Shown here piece by piece: positions 42,912-51,105 of a stretch of DNA of 56,918 nt. The stretch spans positions 1-56,918 of the forward strand of contig JANQIP010000241.1 of NCBI GenBank assembly GCA_028282095.1, in the 5' to 3' direction. The translations under genes were made by a program, and so were the position numbers. Position 1 is the stretch's first letter, and every line of letters begins with the position of its first letter. Source of the DNA: Xanthobacteraceae bacterium (lineage in GTDB: Bacteria; Pseudomonadota; Alphaproteobacteria; Rhizobiales; Xanthobacteraceae). The notes beneath the pieces were generated by a model. The model saw only the letters and a program-made list of their open reading frames with translations. It searched no databases and had not been told where the DNA came from.

Positions 42912-44987
42912 TCAGCCGTCAAGCGTGACAAACGCTTTACCGTCGCCCGCGAGTTTTTCAAGAAGGGAAGCAGGCCGGTGCCGTGCGTCCCCGGTCTTCA
43001 CCGCGAATTCAATGAGCCGGTCGCGTATGTAAGGAAGGCCAACCGTACCCGCGTAATGCATCGGACCGCCGCGCCAGGAAGGGAAGCCGTAGCCGCTGAC
43101 CCAGATCACATCGATATCGCCGGACCGCTGCGCGATCCCTTCGTCGAGGATGCGCGTACCCTCATTGATCATCGGGAACAGGAGCCGCTCGACAATGTCC
43201 TTTGCTGCGATCGGCGCGCGCGCAATACCGAGTCGCGCTGCCGTCTCCACGATCAGCTGCTCAACCTCGGGGTCCGGCTTTGGCGTGCGCGAGCCCGCCT
43301 CATAGAGATAGAAACCGCGCCCGGTCTTCTGGCCGAATCGCTCCATCTCGCACAGCCGGTCGGCGATTTCCGCGCGCAGGCCCTGTGCCTGGCGCATGCG
43401 CCAGGCGATGTCGAGGCCGGCAAGATCGCTCACGGCGAATGGCCCCATGGCGAAACCGAAATCGGTGAGCGCGCGATCGACCTCCTGTGGCAGTGCCCCT
43501 TCGAGCAGCAGCCGCTCGGCCTCGACCGTGCGCAAGCGCAGCATCCGGTTGCCGACGAAGCCGTGGCACACGCCGACCACGACCGGGATCTTGCCGATGG
43601 TGCGGGTGAGGGCGATCGCCGTCGCAAGCGCATCGGGCGCGGTCTTCTCGGCGCGCACGACTTCGACCAGCCGCATGATGTTCGCCGGGCTGAAAAAATG
43701 CAGGCCGAGCACGTCCTGCGGCCGCCCCGTTGCCTGAGCGATCGCGTTGACGTCGAGATAGGAGGTGTTGGTCGCGAGCACCGCGCCGGGCTTTGCCAGA
43801 CGGTCGAGATCGGCGAACAGCTTGCGCTTGATCTCCATGTCCTCGAACACCGCTTCGATCACAAGGTCGGCGTCGGCAATCGCGGCAAGGTCGGTCGCGC
43901 CTTTGATCAGGCCGAGGCGGTGATCCATCTGCTCCTGGGTGAGGCCACCGCGCGCGAGCGCGCCACGGTAGGTCTTGGCGACCGTATCGAGGCCGCGCTG
44001 CAGCGCCTCCGGCGCAAGGTCGATAATGCTCACCGGAATGCCGGCATTGGCAAAGCTGATGGCGATGCCGCTCCCCATGGTGCCGGCGCCGATAATGGCT
44101 GCGCGCTCGACCTTGCGCGGTTTTTCACCCGCCGGCAGATCGACCTTGGCCGCTGCGCGCTCGGCAAAAAAGATATGGCGCAACGCCTTGGACTGCTCGC
44201 CGTCGCGCAATGCCACGAATAGCGCACGTTCGCGCGCAATCGCCTCGTCGAACGAGAGCGTGATGGCGGCGCGCAGGGAATCGATCGCCGCCGCCGGCGC
44301 ATGCAGCCCCTTGGCTCGCTTCAGATAGGCCGCCGCGGCGGCGTCCAGCGCGGCCGGATCGGCCACGAAGGGCGCGATCCGGTCGGCCCTGTCGCGCGCG
44401 CGCGGCACCGGGCGTCTTGCCGCGACCTCGCGTGCGAATGCGAGCGCGCCGGCATCGAGATCATCGACCATCGCATCGATCAGTCCCGACGCCTGTGCCT
44501 CCTCGGCCGGGATGGGGCTGCCCGACATGATCATGGCCAGCGCCTTCTCGATGCCGACGAGGCGCGGCAGCCGCTGCGTACCGCCGGAGCCCGGAATGAT
44601 GCCGAGCTTGATTTCCGGCAGGCCGAGTCGCGTGCCGGCAAGGGCGATACGGTAATGACAGCCGAGCGCAACTTCGAGGCCGCCGCCGAGCGCGGTTCCG
44701 TGCATCGCCGCGACGACCGGCTTTTCGCACGCCTCGATGGCCTTGATCACCTCGGGGAAGGTCGGCGATAGCGGCGGCTTGCCGAGCTCGCTGATATCCG
44801 CGCCGGCGATGAAGGTACGGCCGGCGCAGCGCAGCACGATCGCGTCGGTCGCGGCATCGTCCGCGGCGCGCAAGAGCGCCGCCAGAACTTGCTCGCGCAC
44901 CTTCACGCCGAACGCATTGACTGGCGGATTGTCGATGGTGATGACGCTGATATTGTCGTCGCGCCGTAGGGTGACGAGGTCGGTCAC
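42912..44987 (-). CDS. Bifunctional enoyl-CoA hydratase / 3-hydroxyacyl-CoA dehydrogenase (FadB/FadJ type)
   Basis: A 691-residue multifunctional beta-oxidation protein. Residues 1 to about 190 form a crotonase domain (AGADISELGKPPL, AMHGTALGGGLEVALGCHYR, LPEIKLGIIPGSGGTQRLPR, each a family hallmark). From about 295 follows the NAD-binding domain (IIGAGTMGSGIA) and two 3-hydroxyacyl-CoA dehydrogenase C-terminal repeats with GHGFVGNRMLRLR-like and GYGFPSWRGGPM segments. It hydrates enoyl-CoA and oxidises the 3-hydroxy product. The start is GTG at 44987; the ATG just before it is followed by a stop. No partner thiolase gene is adjacent, so it may serve the catabolic pathways upstream. Confidence 0.92.
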   Translation of the reverse strand: MTDLVTLRRDDNISVITIDNPPVNAFGVKVREQVLAALLRAADDAATDAIVLRCAGRTFIAGADISELGKPPLSPTFPEVIKAIEACEKPVVAAMHGTALGGGLEVALGCHYRIALAGTRLGLPEIKLGIIPGSGGTQRLPRLVGIEKALAMIMSGSPIPAEEAQASGLIDAMVDDLDAGALAFAREVAARRPVPRARDRADRIAPFVADPAALDAAAAAYLKRAKGLHAPAAAIDSLRAAITLSFDEAIARERALFVALRDGEQSKALRHIFFAERAAAKVDLPAGEKPRKVERAAIIGAGTMGSGIAISFANAGIPVSIIDLAPEALQRGLDTVAKTYRGALARGGLTQEQMDHRLGLIKGATDLAAIADADLVIEAVFEDMEIKRKLFADLDRLAKPGAVLATNTSYLDVNAIAQATGRPQDVLGLHFFSPANIMRLVEVVRAEKTAPDALATAIALTRTIGKIPVVVGVCHGFVGNRMLRLRTVEAERLLLEGALPQEVDRALTDFGFAMGPFAVSDLAGLDIAWRMRQAQGLRAEIADRLCEMERFGQKTGRGFYLYEAGSRTPKPDPEVEQLIVETAARLGIARAPIAAKDIVERLLFPMINEGTRILDEGIAQRSGDIDVIWVSGYGFPSWRGGPMHYAGTVGLPYIRDRLIEFAVKTGDARHRPASLLEKLAGDGKAFVTLDG

Positions 44988-45147
44988 ATGAGCCTCATGG
45001 ATTGTTTGACCCGCGCCGATGAGAAGTTGGAGGCGCGGTCTTCTGCGTCGAGCTTCCTCACGGAAGTCGCTTAAGGCGCCTTCGCCTGCAGGGTCAACGG
45101 CGGTCTTCCGTATTTCCGGGCCTGGTCGTATTCTGCAACTTGCGCGT

Positions 45148-45885
45148 TCAGGGAGTGGGCTTTGCCCCGCCGTGCGCCGTGCCCTGCTCGTCGATGACGA
45201 GTCCGGAGATCGGCTCGACCCAGGAAAGATGGCTCACCACCTTTTTCACCCCGGGGATGTTCTCGGCACAGACTTTCAGGGCCTCGCGCTGCTTGGCTTC
45301 GGTGACGCTGCCCCACAGCTCGACCACGCCGTTCTTCACGATCACATCGATGAGTGCGATCGGCGCCCAGGGCTGGCGCTCGAACTCGTCGAGAATCCGT
45401 CGCTTGATCTCGCCGTCGCTCTTCTCCGGCGCCGGAAGGTCGCGGCTCACGCTTGCAAGCGCATGCAGGAGGTTGGCACGACTGACGATGCCGACGACTT
45501 TTCCGGCGCGCACGACCGGCAGGCGCTTGATACGTTTGCGCTCCATGATCTGCACGATTTCGTCGAGCGATGTGTTTTCGGCAGCCGTGATCGGATCCCG
45601 CGTCATCACCTCTGCGACCCTGCGCCCGTGCGAGCGGACATATTCCGCCGCGAGATGATCCGGCCCGATGAGGAATTCGAGCCAATGCGGCCGCTTGCGC
45701 TCGGTCCCGGTCTCGGCCCGGCGCAGGAAATCGCCTTCGGTGACGATGCCGACCAGGGCACCCGTATCGTCGATCACCGGCAATCCGCTGATACGATTTC
45801 CGAGCATGAGTTCGATCGCTTCGAGCACCGTCGCTTCGGGTGCGACCGCGATCACCCGGCTCGACATGACGTCGCTTGCCCGCAT
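45148..45885 (-). CDS. CBS-pair and BON domain protein
   Basis: This 245-residue protein has two N-terminal CBS motifs (MRASDVMSSRVIAVAPEATV with GLPVIDDTGALVGIVTEGD; VAEVMTRDPITAAENTSLDE with RLPVVRAGKVVGIVSRANL). A C-terminal BON domain follows (KNGVVELWGSV, REALKVCAENIPGVKKV). CBS pairs bind adenine nucleotides and sense energy state; BON domains bind membranes or other proteins. Such CBS-BON proteins occur in hypoxia and stress clusters with Hsp20 and phosphoribosyltransferase genes. The ATG at 45885 follows GAGAGGGAG; the upstream in-frame extension runs into the repeat array and is not used. Confidence 0.87.
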   Translation of the reverse strand: MRASDVMSSRVIAVAPEATVLEAIELMLGNRISGLPVIDDTGALVGIVTEGDFLRRAETGTERKRPHWLEFLIGPDHLAAEYVRSHGRRVAEVMTRDPITAAENTSLDEIVQIMERKRIKRLPVVRAGKVVGIVSRANLLHALASVSRDLPAPEKSDGEIKRRILDEFERQPWAPIALIDVIVKNGVVELWGSVTEAKQREALKVCAENIPGVKKVVSHLSWVEPISGLVIDEQGTAHGGAKPTP

Positions 45886-45951
45886 CGCGTTCTCCCTCTC
45901 GCTTTTTTCCATTTTCGTCGCCGGAAACAAACTCACTTTGCCTTGTCCTTG

Positions 45952-46219
45952 GAGCATGATCCCGAAAAGTTGGCAGACTTTTCGGACAAGATCATGCGAC
46001 CGAACCAAGAGAGCATGCTCCCGAAAAACTGGCAGACTTTTCGGACAAGATCATGCGACCGAACCAAGAGAGCATGATCCCGAAAAGTTGGCAGACTTTT
46101 CGGACAAGATCATGCGACCGAACCAAGAGAGCATGATCCCGAAAAACTGGCAGACTTTTCGGACAAGATCATGCGACCGAACCAAGAGAGCATGATCCCG
46201 AAAAACTGGCAGACTTTAT
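45952..46219 (+). repeat. Family A array, five units of 59 bp
   Basis: Units begin at 45952, 46011, 46070, 46129 and 46188 (the last truncated). All share the array-specific tail GCGACCGAACCAAGA, which is not found in the other arrays. It is upstream of the CBS-BON gene in a 987-base gap (45886-46872) filled with repeats and no visible gene. Confidence 0.9.
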
Positions 46220-46272
46220 CTCGTCCTCATGGGCAGGAGCGAAGCGGCGCGTCTCGAATCATGTACCCTTTT

Positions 46273-46378
46273 GTAGGGTGGGTTAGGCGCGTAGCGCCGT
46301 AACCCACCGAGGGAATGGCCAGCGACAAGAGCGACGTTCGCGCTGGGTTACGCGCCTTCCGGCGCTAACCCACCCTAC
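46273..46378 (+). repeat. Family B-like element, GGGTTAGGCGC variant
   Basis: Outer arms GTAGGGTGGGTTA / TAACCCACCCTAC match the family B ends, but the interior consists of the unrelated palindromes GGCGCGTAGCGCC and GCGCCTTCCGGCGC. It is a relative of family B with a different core. Confidence 0.75.
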
Positions 46379-46500
46379 GCCCTTGTCCTTCGAAGAGGCC
46401 TAGGCCGGGTCGGGCCGACGACCTTGACCCGGGTCAAGAAAAGCGCGCACTCCGCCGCGGCATCGAGACCCACCCCAAAGCATGATCCCGAAAAGAGCTC

Positions 46501-46593
46501 GTAGGGTGGGCATGCAAAGCATGCCCACCAATTCTGTTCCGCGGCCTCGATTGCGTGGGCACGGCGCGCGTTGCGCGCCTTTGCCCACCCTAC
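46501..46593 (+). repeat. Family B element, copy 3
   Basis: 93-bp copy with CATGCAAAGCATGCCC and GGCGCGCGTTGCGCGCC palindromes. It forms a 126-bp direct repeat with the next copy, including the shared flank GGTCGGCATCTCTAAGGAT. Confidence 0.85.
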
Positions 46594-46626
46594 ACGGTCG
46601 GCATCTCTAAGGATGAGGGAGAGATC

Positions 46627-46719
46627 GTAGGGTGGGCATGCAAAGCATGCCCACCAATTCTGTTCCGCGGCCTCGATTGCGTGGGCACGGCGCGCTTTGC
46701 GCGCCCTTGCCCACCCTAC
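46627..46719 (+). repeat. Family B element, copy 4
   Basis: Tandem partner of 46501-46593, differing by only a few bases, followed by the same GGTCGGCATCTCTAAGGAT flank. After it, 46745-46872 shows nothing notable. Confidence 0.85.
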
Positions 46720-46872
46720 ACGGTCGGCATCTCTAAGGATAAGGGAGCCACGAAACAGCCGGCCCGACTGATACGCTTTCCGAGGGATCGGCTCGGGCTT
46801 GAGTCGGTTACATCCCCCTGAAATAGGGAAGTCAGATCGCGGCGGAGGCAAGCTTGCGCAGCCTGTGCGGGA

Positions 46873-47754
46873 TTAGGGTGAAAAGCGCACATCGCCGGCG
46901 ACCGACACGTCATATCCGCCCGCCTCGCGCGCCCGCGCCGTGAACTCCTTGGTGCGCAGGAAGCGAAACAGCGCCTGCAGTGGCGGCCGGAAATAGTCGC
47001 GCTGATGCAGCACCAGATCGAAACTCTCCCACACGATCGGTATGAAGCCGAGGCCGGCCGCATTGGCGACCGATCGGGTCGCGATGCCGCAATCGGTGCG
47101 GTCGGCGCGGATCGCCTGCGCGATGTCGGGTCCGGTCGGGCATACCGGGCCGGTCGCGATCGCCTCAAAGCCCGCCTTGGCTCGATGCAGCAACGCAAGC
47201 AACAGAAGCTGCGCGCCGGCGCCCTTGGGACGTAGCGCGAGCCGGGCCCGCCGCTCGACCGCGTCGGCAATCGAACCGAGTCCGAGCGGATTGCCGGGCG
47301 CGACCAACAGGCCCTGCTCGCGCCGCGCAAAGGCGATGAGCACTGCATCGCTTGCCGCCGCGCATTCCCGCACCGCCGCGACATTGGCTTGCGAGTCATC
47401 GTGGTCGAGCGCGTGGAGATGAATCGCCGCCGCCGTCACCTCGCCGGCCTGGAAACGTTCTATTCCCCGTTCGCTGCCTTCCGGCAGGGTCGCGAGCGCC
47501 GAGCCGCTCTCGCGCAGCGCCCATTCGAACAGCGGATCGTGGCTGGCGCCGACGATCGGCGGGGGCTCGGCCAGCCCAAGGCCGGCCGGTTGCACGACGG
47601 CGCCCTTCACCCAACGATCGAGCTCGGCTTTCGGAAACAGCCATCGCCCGGTGACCTTCGTGCATGGAATGGCGCCGGTTGCGACCAGCTCATAGAGCTT
47701 GCGCTCCTTGAGGCGGAGATAATCGGCGGCTTCGCCGCTGGTCAGAAGCTCCAT
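46873..47754 (-). CDS. Transcriptional regulator with excisionase-type HTH and PBP-like ligand domain, probable tup regulator
   Basis: This 293-residue protein has an N-terminal helix-turn-helix of the MerR/excisionase type (LTSGEAADYLRLKERKLYEL, then GAIPCTKVTGRWLFPKAELD). A periplasmic-binding-protein-like ligand domain follows (AIATGPVCPTGPDIAQAIRA, DCGIATRSVANAAGLGFIPI). Proteins of this architecture commonly sit next to tungstate or molybdate transporters and are thought to sense the oxyanion. It is divergent from tupB with 83 bases between, so it probably controls that operon. The ATG at 47754 opens directly on the HTH; the upstream extension overlaps the tupB promoter region. Confidence 0.85.
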   Translation of the reverse strand: MELLTSGEAADYLRLKERKLYELVATGAIPCTKVTGRWLFPKAELDRWVKGAVVQPAGLGLAEPPPIVGASHDPLFEWALRESGSALATLPEGSERGIERFQAGEVTAAAIHLHALDHDDSQANVAAVRECAAASDAVLIAFARREQGLLVAPGNPLGLGSIADAVERRARLALRPKGAGAQLLLLALLHRAKAGFEAIATGPVCPTGPDIAQAIRADRTDCGIATRSVANAAGLGFIPIVWESFDLVLHQRDYFRPPLQALFRFLRTKEFTARAREAGGYDVSVAGDVRFSP

Positions 47755-47837
47755 CTTGCGCCTGCATATGACTGCACATTTTCCATGTTTGAATAGATCG
47801 CGGAAAAAAGCAACAATGCCGCAACCAATGGTGAAAA
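47755..47837. promoter_or_regulatory. Divergent control region between the regulator gene and tupBCA
   Basis: An AT-rich 83-base segment (for example CATATGACTGCACATTTTCC and TTGAATAGATCGCGG) in otherwise GC-rich DNA. It must contain both promoters and probably the regulator site; no clear palindrome was found. Confidence 0.4.
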
Positions 47838-48530
47838 ATGGTCGAGGAAACGTCCGCGCTCGGACTGGTGCTGGGGGGTGATCCGGCCCTCTACGAGATC
47901 GTTCGCCTCTCGCTCGCGGTGAGCCTATCGGCCACCGCGCTGGCGGCGCTCGTGGCATTGCCGCTTGGGGCCTATCTGGCGCTCGTCGATTTCCCCGGAC
48001 GCCCCTTCGTCATCGTGGTGCTCAACGCTTTCATGGGACTGCCGCCGGTCGTGGTCGGCCTTGCGGCCTTTCTCCTGCTCTCCCGCTCGGGGCCGCTCGG
48101 CTTTTTGGGAATTCTCTTCACGCCGCGCGCGATGGTCTTCGCCCAGGCGCTGCTGGTCATCCCGATCATCGCCGCCCTGACGCGCCAGACGATTGAGGAC
48201 CTTTGGACTGAATATCGCGACGAGCTGACCGCGATGCGCGTCGCGCCGATGCCGCGCGTTGCGACGCTCATCTGGGACGCGCGCTTCAGCCTGGTGACGG
48301 TGCTGCTTGCCGGGTTCGGGCGGGCGGCCGCGGAGGTCGGCACGGTGATGATCGTCGGCGGCAATATCGACGGCTTCACCCGCACGATGACGACGGCGAT
48401 TGCGCTGGAGACCTCCAAGGGCGACCTTGCCCTCGCGATGGGCCTCGGCATCGTGCTCATCACGCTCATTGTTCTCGTCAACGCGGCCGCCTGGAGCATC
48501 CGGCGGATCGGCGAAATCCACGCGGGCTGA
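47838..48530 (+). CDS. tupB: Tungstate ABC transporter permease TupB
   Basis: This 230-residue inner-membrane permease has about five to six hydrophobic segments and a cytoplasmic EAA-type loop (DELTAMRVAPMPRVATLIWD) that contacts the ATPase. GRAAAEVGTVMIVGGNIDG is a hallmark of the tungstate/molybdate permease group. It is the first gene of a three-gene operon; the ATPase gene follows after three bases. Given the TupA identity, tungstate is likely, although molybdate cannot be excluded. Confidence 0.9.
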   Translation: MVEETSALGLVLGGDPALYEIVRLSLAVSLSATALAALVALPLGAYLALVDFPGRPFVIVVLNAFMGLPPVVVGLAAFLLLSRSGPLGFLGILFTPRAMVFAQALLVIPIIAALTRQTIEDLWTEYRDELTAMRVAPMPRVATLIWDARFSLVTVLLAGFGRAAAEVGTVMIVGGNIDGFTRTMTTAIALETSKGDLALAMGLGIVLITLIVLVNAAAWSIRRIGEIHAG

Positions 48531-48533
48531 GCG

Positions 48534-49256
48534 ATGCGGGCGCCCGGCAGCGAGCTTCCGATCCTGTTCGAAGGCGTCAGCGTCGAAGCCAACACCGTAC
48601 GCATTCTCTCCGACGTGTCGCTCGCCCTTGCGGCCGGCATGCCGACCGTGCTGATCGGCCCCAACGGGTCCGGCAAGACGACGTTGCTACGGCTCGCCAT
48701 GGGTCTGCTCGCACCGAGCGCAGGACGCGTCACCTGGGGTGGCCGCGATCGCACCGATGGGCGACGGCTTGCGATGGTATCGCAGCGCCCGGTGATGCTG
48801 CGCCGGTCGACTTTCGCCAATGTCACCTATGCGCTCGGCGCGGCCGGGGCCGCATGGCGCGGGCGTGGCACGCGGGCGCGTGGCTTACTGGCTCAGGCCG
48901 GTCTCCTGACGCAGTCCGATCGGTCGGCGCGCCGCCTGTCGGGCGGCGAGCAGCAGCGCCTCGCGCTCGCCCGCGCGCTTGCGCGCGACCCTGAAGTTCT
49001 TTGCCTCGACGAGCCGACCGCAAGCCTCGATCCCGCCAATACCCGTGCGGTCGAGGAGATCGTGACAACAATCGCAGCGAGCGGTGTGAAGGTCGTGATG
49101 GCAACGCACGATCTTGGCCAGGCCCGTCGTCTTGCCGGCGAGGTGGTGCTGCTCGTTGGCGGATTGGTGTGCGAGCGCTCGCCGGCGTCCCAGTTTTTTT
49201 CTGATCCCGCAACGTCCGAGGCCGCGGCCTTCCTGCGCGGCGATCTCGTGATCTGA
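48534..49256 (+). CDS. tupC: Tungstate ABC transporter ATP-binding protein TupC
   Basis: A 240-residue ATPase with Walker A GPNGSGKTT, Q-loop in MVSQRPVMLRR, signature LSGGEQQRLALARAL, Walker B VLCLDEPTASLDP and the switch His in MATHDLGQ. It powers TupB. The C-terminus is short, without a molybdate-type TOBE domain, which fits TupC more than ModC. Its start ATG lies three bases after the tupB stop, indicating coupling. Confidence 0.9.
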   Translation: MRAPGSELPILFEGVSVEANTVRILSDVSLALAAGMPTVLIGPNGSGKTTLLRLAMGLLAPSAGRVTWGGRDRTDGRRLAMVSQRPVMLRRSTFANVTYALGAAGAAWRGRGTRARGLLAQAGLLTQSDRSARRLSGGEQQRLALARALARDPEVLCLDEPTASLDPANTRAVEEIVTTIAASGVKVVMATHDLGQARRLAGEVVLLVGGLVCERSPASQFFSDPATSEAAAFLRGDLVI

Positions 49257-49261
49257 ATCGA

Positions 49262-49279
49262 CCCCCCCCCCTTTTTTTT
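49262..49279 (+). promoter_or_regulatory. C10-T8 homopolymer tract before the tupA ribosome site
   Basis: Ten C residues run directly into eight T residues between the tupC stop and the GGAG site of tupA. The tract is short enough to be coincidence but prone to slippage, and its length would alter spacing in the tupC-tupA leader. Confidence 0.6.
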
Positions 49280-49291
49280 CGGAGAACCCCA

Positions 49292-50122
49292 ATGCAGATT
49301 CCGCGTTCGACGATTGCCGTTACCTTTGCATTCCTCGTTTTGTTCTGCACACAGGCGGTCGCGCAGGAGAAGTCCATCGTCGTCGCCTCCACCACGTCGA
49401 CCCAGGATTCCGGCCTGTTCAAGCACATACTCCCGCGCTTCGAAGCGAAGACCGGCATCAAAGTGCGGGTGATTGCGCAAGGCACCGGCCAGGCGCTGGA
49501 CACCGGACGACGCGGTGACGCCGATGTCGTCTTCGTCCATGCCAAGCCGCAGGAACAGAAGTTCGTTGCCGACGGGTTCGGCGTCCGGCGATTCGACGTC
49601 ATGTACAACGATTTCGTCCTCATCGGACCGAAGAGTGATCCCGCCGGCATTGCCGGAACCAAGGACATTGCGGCGGCGCTTGCAGCCATCAAGGCGAAAC
49701 AGGCGCCATTCGTCTCGCGTGGCGATCGCTCCGGCACCCATCAGGCCGAGCTCGCGCTGTGGAAGGCGGCCGGCATCGATATCGCCGCGGACAAGGGCCC
49801 CTGGTATCGCGAGATCGGCCAGGGCATGGGCGCCGCCCTCAACACCGCGTCGGCGATGAACGCCTATGTGCTTGCCGACCGCGGCACCTTCATCTCATTC
49901 AAGAACCGCGGTGAACTCGCGGTCGCGGTCGCGGGTGACCGACGGCTGTTCAACCAATATGGGATCATCCTGGTGAGCCCGGAGAAGTTCTCCCACGTCC
50001 GCAAGGACCAAGGGCAGGCTTTCATCGACTGGATCACCTCTGCGGAGGGTCAAAGCGCAATCGGCGAATACCGAATCGGCGGGCAACAGCTCTTTTTTCC
50101 CAACGCCGCGCAGCGGCCCTGA
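49292..50122 (+). CDS. tupA: Tungstate-binding periplasmic protein TupA
   Basis: The 276-residue binding protein has a signal peptide (IAVTFAFLVLFCTQAVAQ). Just after it comes the TTTS-like oxyanion-binding motif (VVASTTSTQDSGL), which is the landmark of TupA-type tungstate binders. The internal RGDRSGTHQAELALWK also belongs to the ligand pocket. It would deliver tungstate, possibly also molybdate, to TupBC. A ribosome site (CGGAGAA) lies just after the homopolymer tract. Confidence 0.92.
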   Translation: MQIPRSTIAVTFAFLVLFCTQAVAQEKSIVVASTTSTQDSGLFKHILPRFEAKTGIKVRVIAQGTGQALDTGRRGDADVVFVHAKPQEQKFVADGFGVRRFDVMYNDFVLIGPKSDPAGIAGTKDIAAALAAIKAKQAPFVSRGDRSGTHQAELALWKAAGIDIAADKGPWYREIGQGMGAALNTASAMNAYVLADRGTFISFKNRGELAVAVAGDRRLFNQYGIILVSPEKFSHVRKDQGQAFIDWITSAEGQSAIGEYRIGGQQLFFPNAAQRP

Positions 50123-50276
50123 CCGCGATTATTCGTTGTGCGAGGCGTGCGCGCGACAAGCCGACGCATCGTTTCGCGGAAAAAGGCCGCGGGCAGGGAT
50201 GTTGCTGCGCGAGTTTTTCCTGTGCTATCGCTTCTCCCCAACCTCAGTTCGGGTAATCGAAGGGGGAGCACATCCC

Positions 50277-51029
50277 ATGGATTCAGTCGTTGCGCCTCCG
50301 GCAAGCCCGGGCGTCGCGCAAGTGAATTTGCCGTTGGTCGATCTGCCCGCCGACGATCTTGATGTCCCAAGTTATCTCGACGTGCATTATTGGTGGGCCT
50401 ATGTGCATCCGAATGCCGTAAAGGTGTTCGAGCGGCAATGGCTCGCCAGCGCGATTCTTCTCGGCAATTATGCGCGATTGCGTGAGGCTGCCCTGGCCGA
50501 TCTCGGCGCAACTTTGCCGGGCCGCACGCTGCAGGTCGCCTGCGTCTATGGCGATCTGACCACGCGGCTGTGCGATCGCGTGGCGGCGGGCGGTGGCGAG
50601 CTCGATATCGTCGATGTATTGCCGGTGCAGCTCAACAATATGCGCAAGAAGCTGCCGGCCGATGCACCGGCCCGTCTGATCAGGATGGACTCCTCGGACA
50701 TGCGTCTTCCGGACGCGAGCTATGATCGCGCGATCATCTTCTTCCTGTTGCACGAGCAACCGGAAAGCTATCGCGCGCGCACGATCAGCGAACTCATGCG
50801 CGTGGTGAAGCCGGGCGGGCGGATCGTCATCGTCGACTATGCGCGGCCACGCTGGTGGAATCCGCTTCGCTATGTGCTAGGTCCGCTGCTGGCAGCGCTC
50901 GAGCCGTTCGCCCTCGATCTCTGGCGCGAGGACATTACGAAGTGGATGCCGGCGACGCAGGACAATCTGCGAATCGAGCGTCGGTCGTTTTTCGGCGGTC
51001 TTTACCAGAAAATCGTTGTGACCCGATGA
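50277..51029 (+). CDS. rquA: RquA-like rhodoquinone biosynthesis protein, first paralogue
   Basis: This 250-residue protein has a class I methyltransferase fold with the atypical motif I VACVYGDLT in place of a GxGxG loop, and the conserved blocks YWWAYVHPNAV, FFLLHEQPESY, VDYARPRWWNP, EPFALDLW and FFGGLYQKIV. This block set is that of RquA, which is known to convert ubiquinone to rhodoquinone using SAM as amino donor; recognition is from memory. The ATG at 50277 is preceded by AAGGGGGAG. Rhodoquinone would allow fumarate to serve as electron acceptor when oxygen is low. A second copy follows directly. Confidence 0.75.
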   Translation: MDSVVAPPASPGVAQVNLPLVDLPADDLDVPSYLDVHYWWAYVHPNAVKVFERQWLASAILLGNYARLREAALADLGATLPGRTLQVACVYGDLTTRLCDRVAAGGGELDIVDVLPVQLNNMRKKLPADAPARLIRMDSSDMRLPDASYDRAIIFFLLHEQPESYRARTISELMRVVKPGGRIVIVDYARPRWWNPLRYVLGPLLAALEPFALDLWREDITKWMPATQDNLRIERRSFFGGLYQKIVVTR

Positions 51030-51105
51030 GGTGCACCGTCATGGCTGCATGGCGGCGGTTCGGCGCGTTGAGTTTGCGTGAAGCGTTGCGTGGGGGATAA
51101 TCCTG

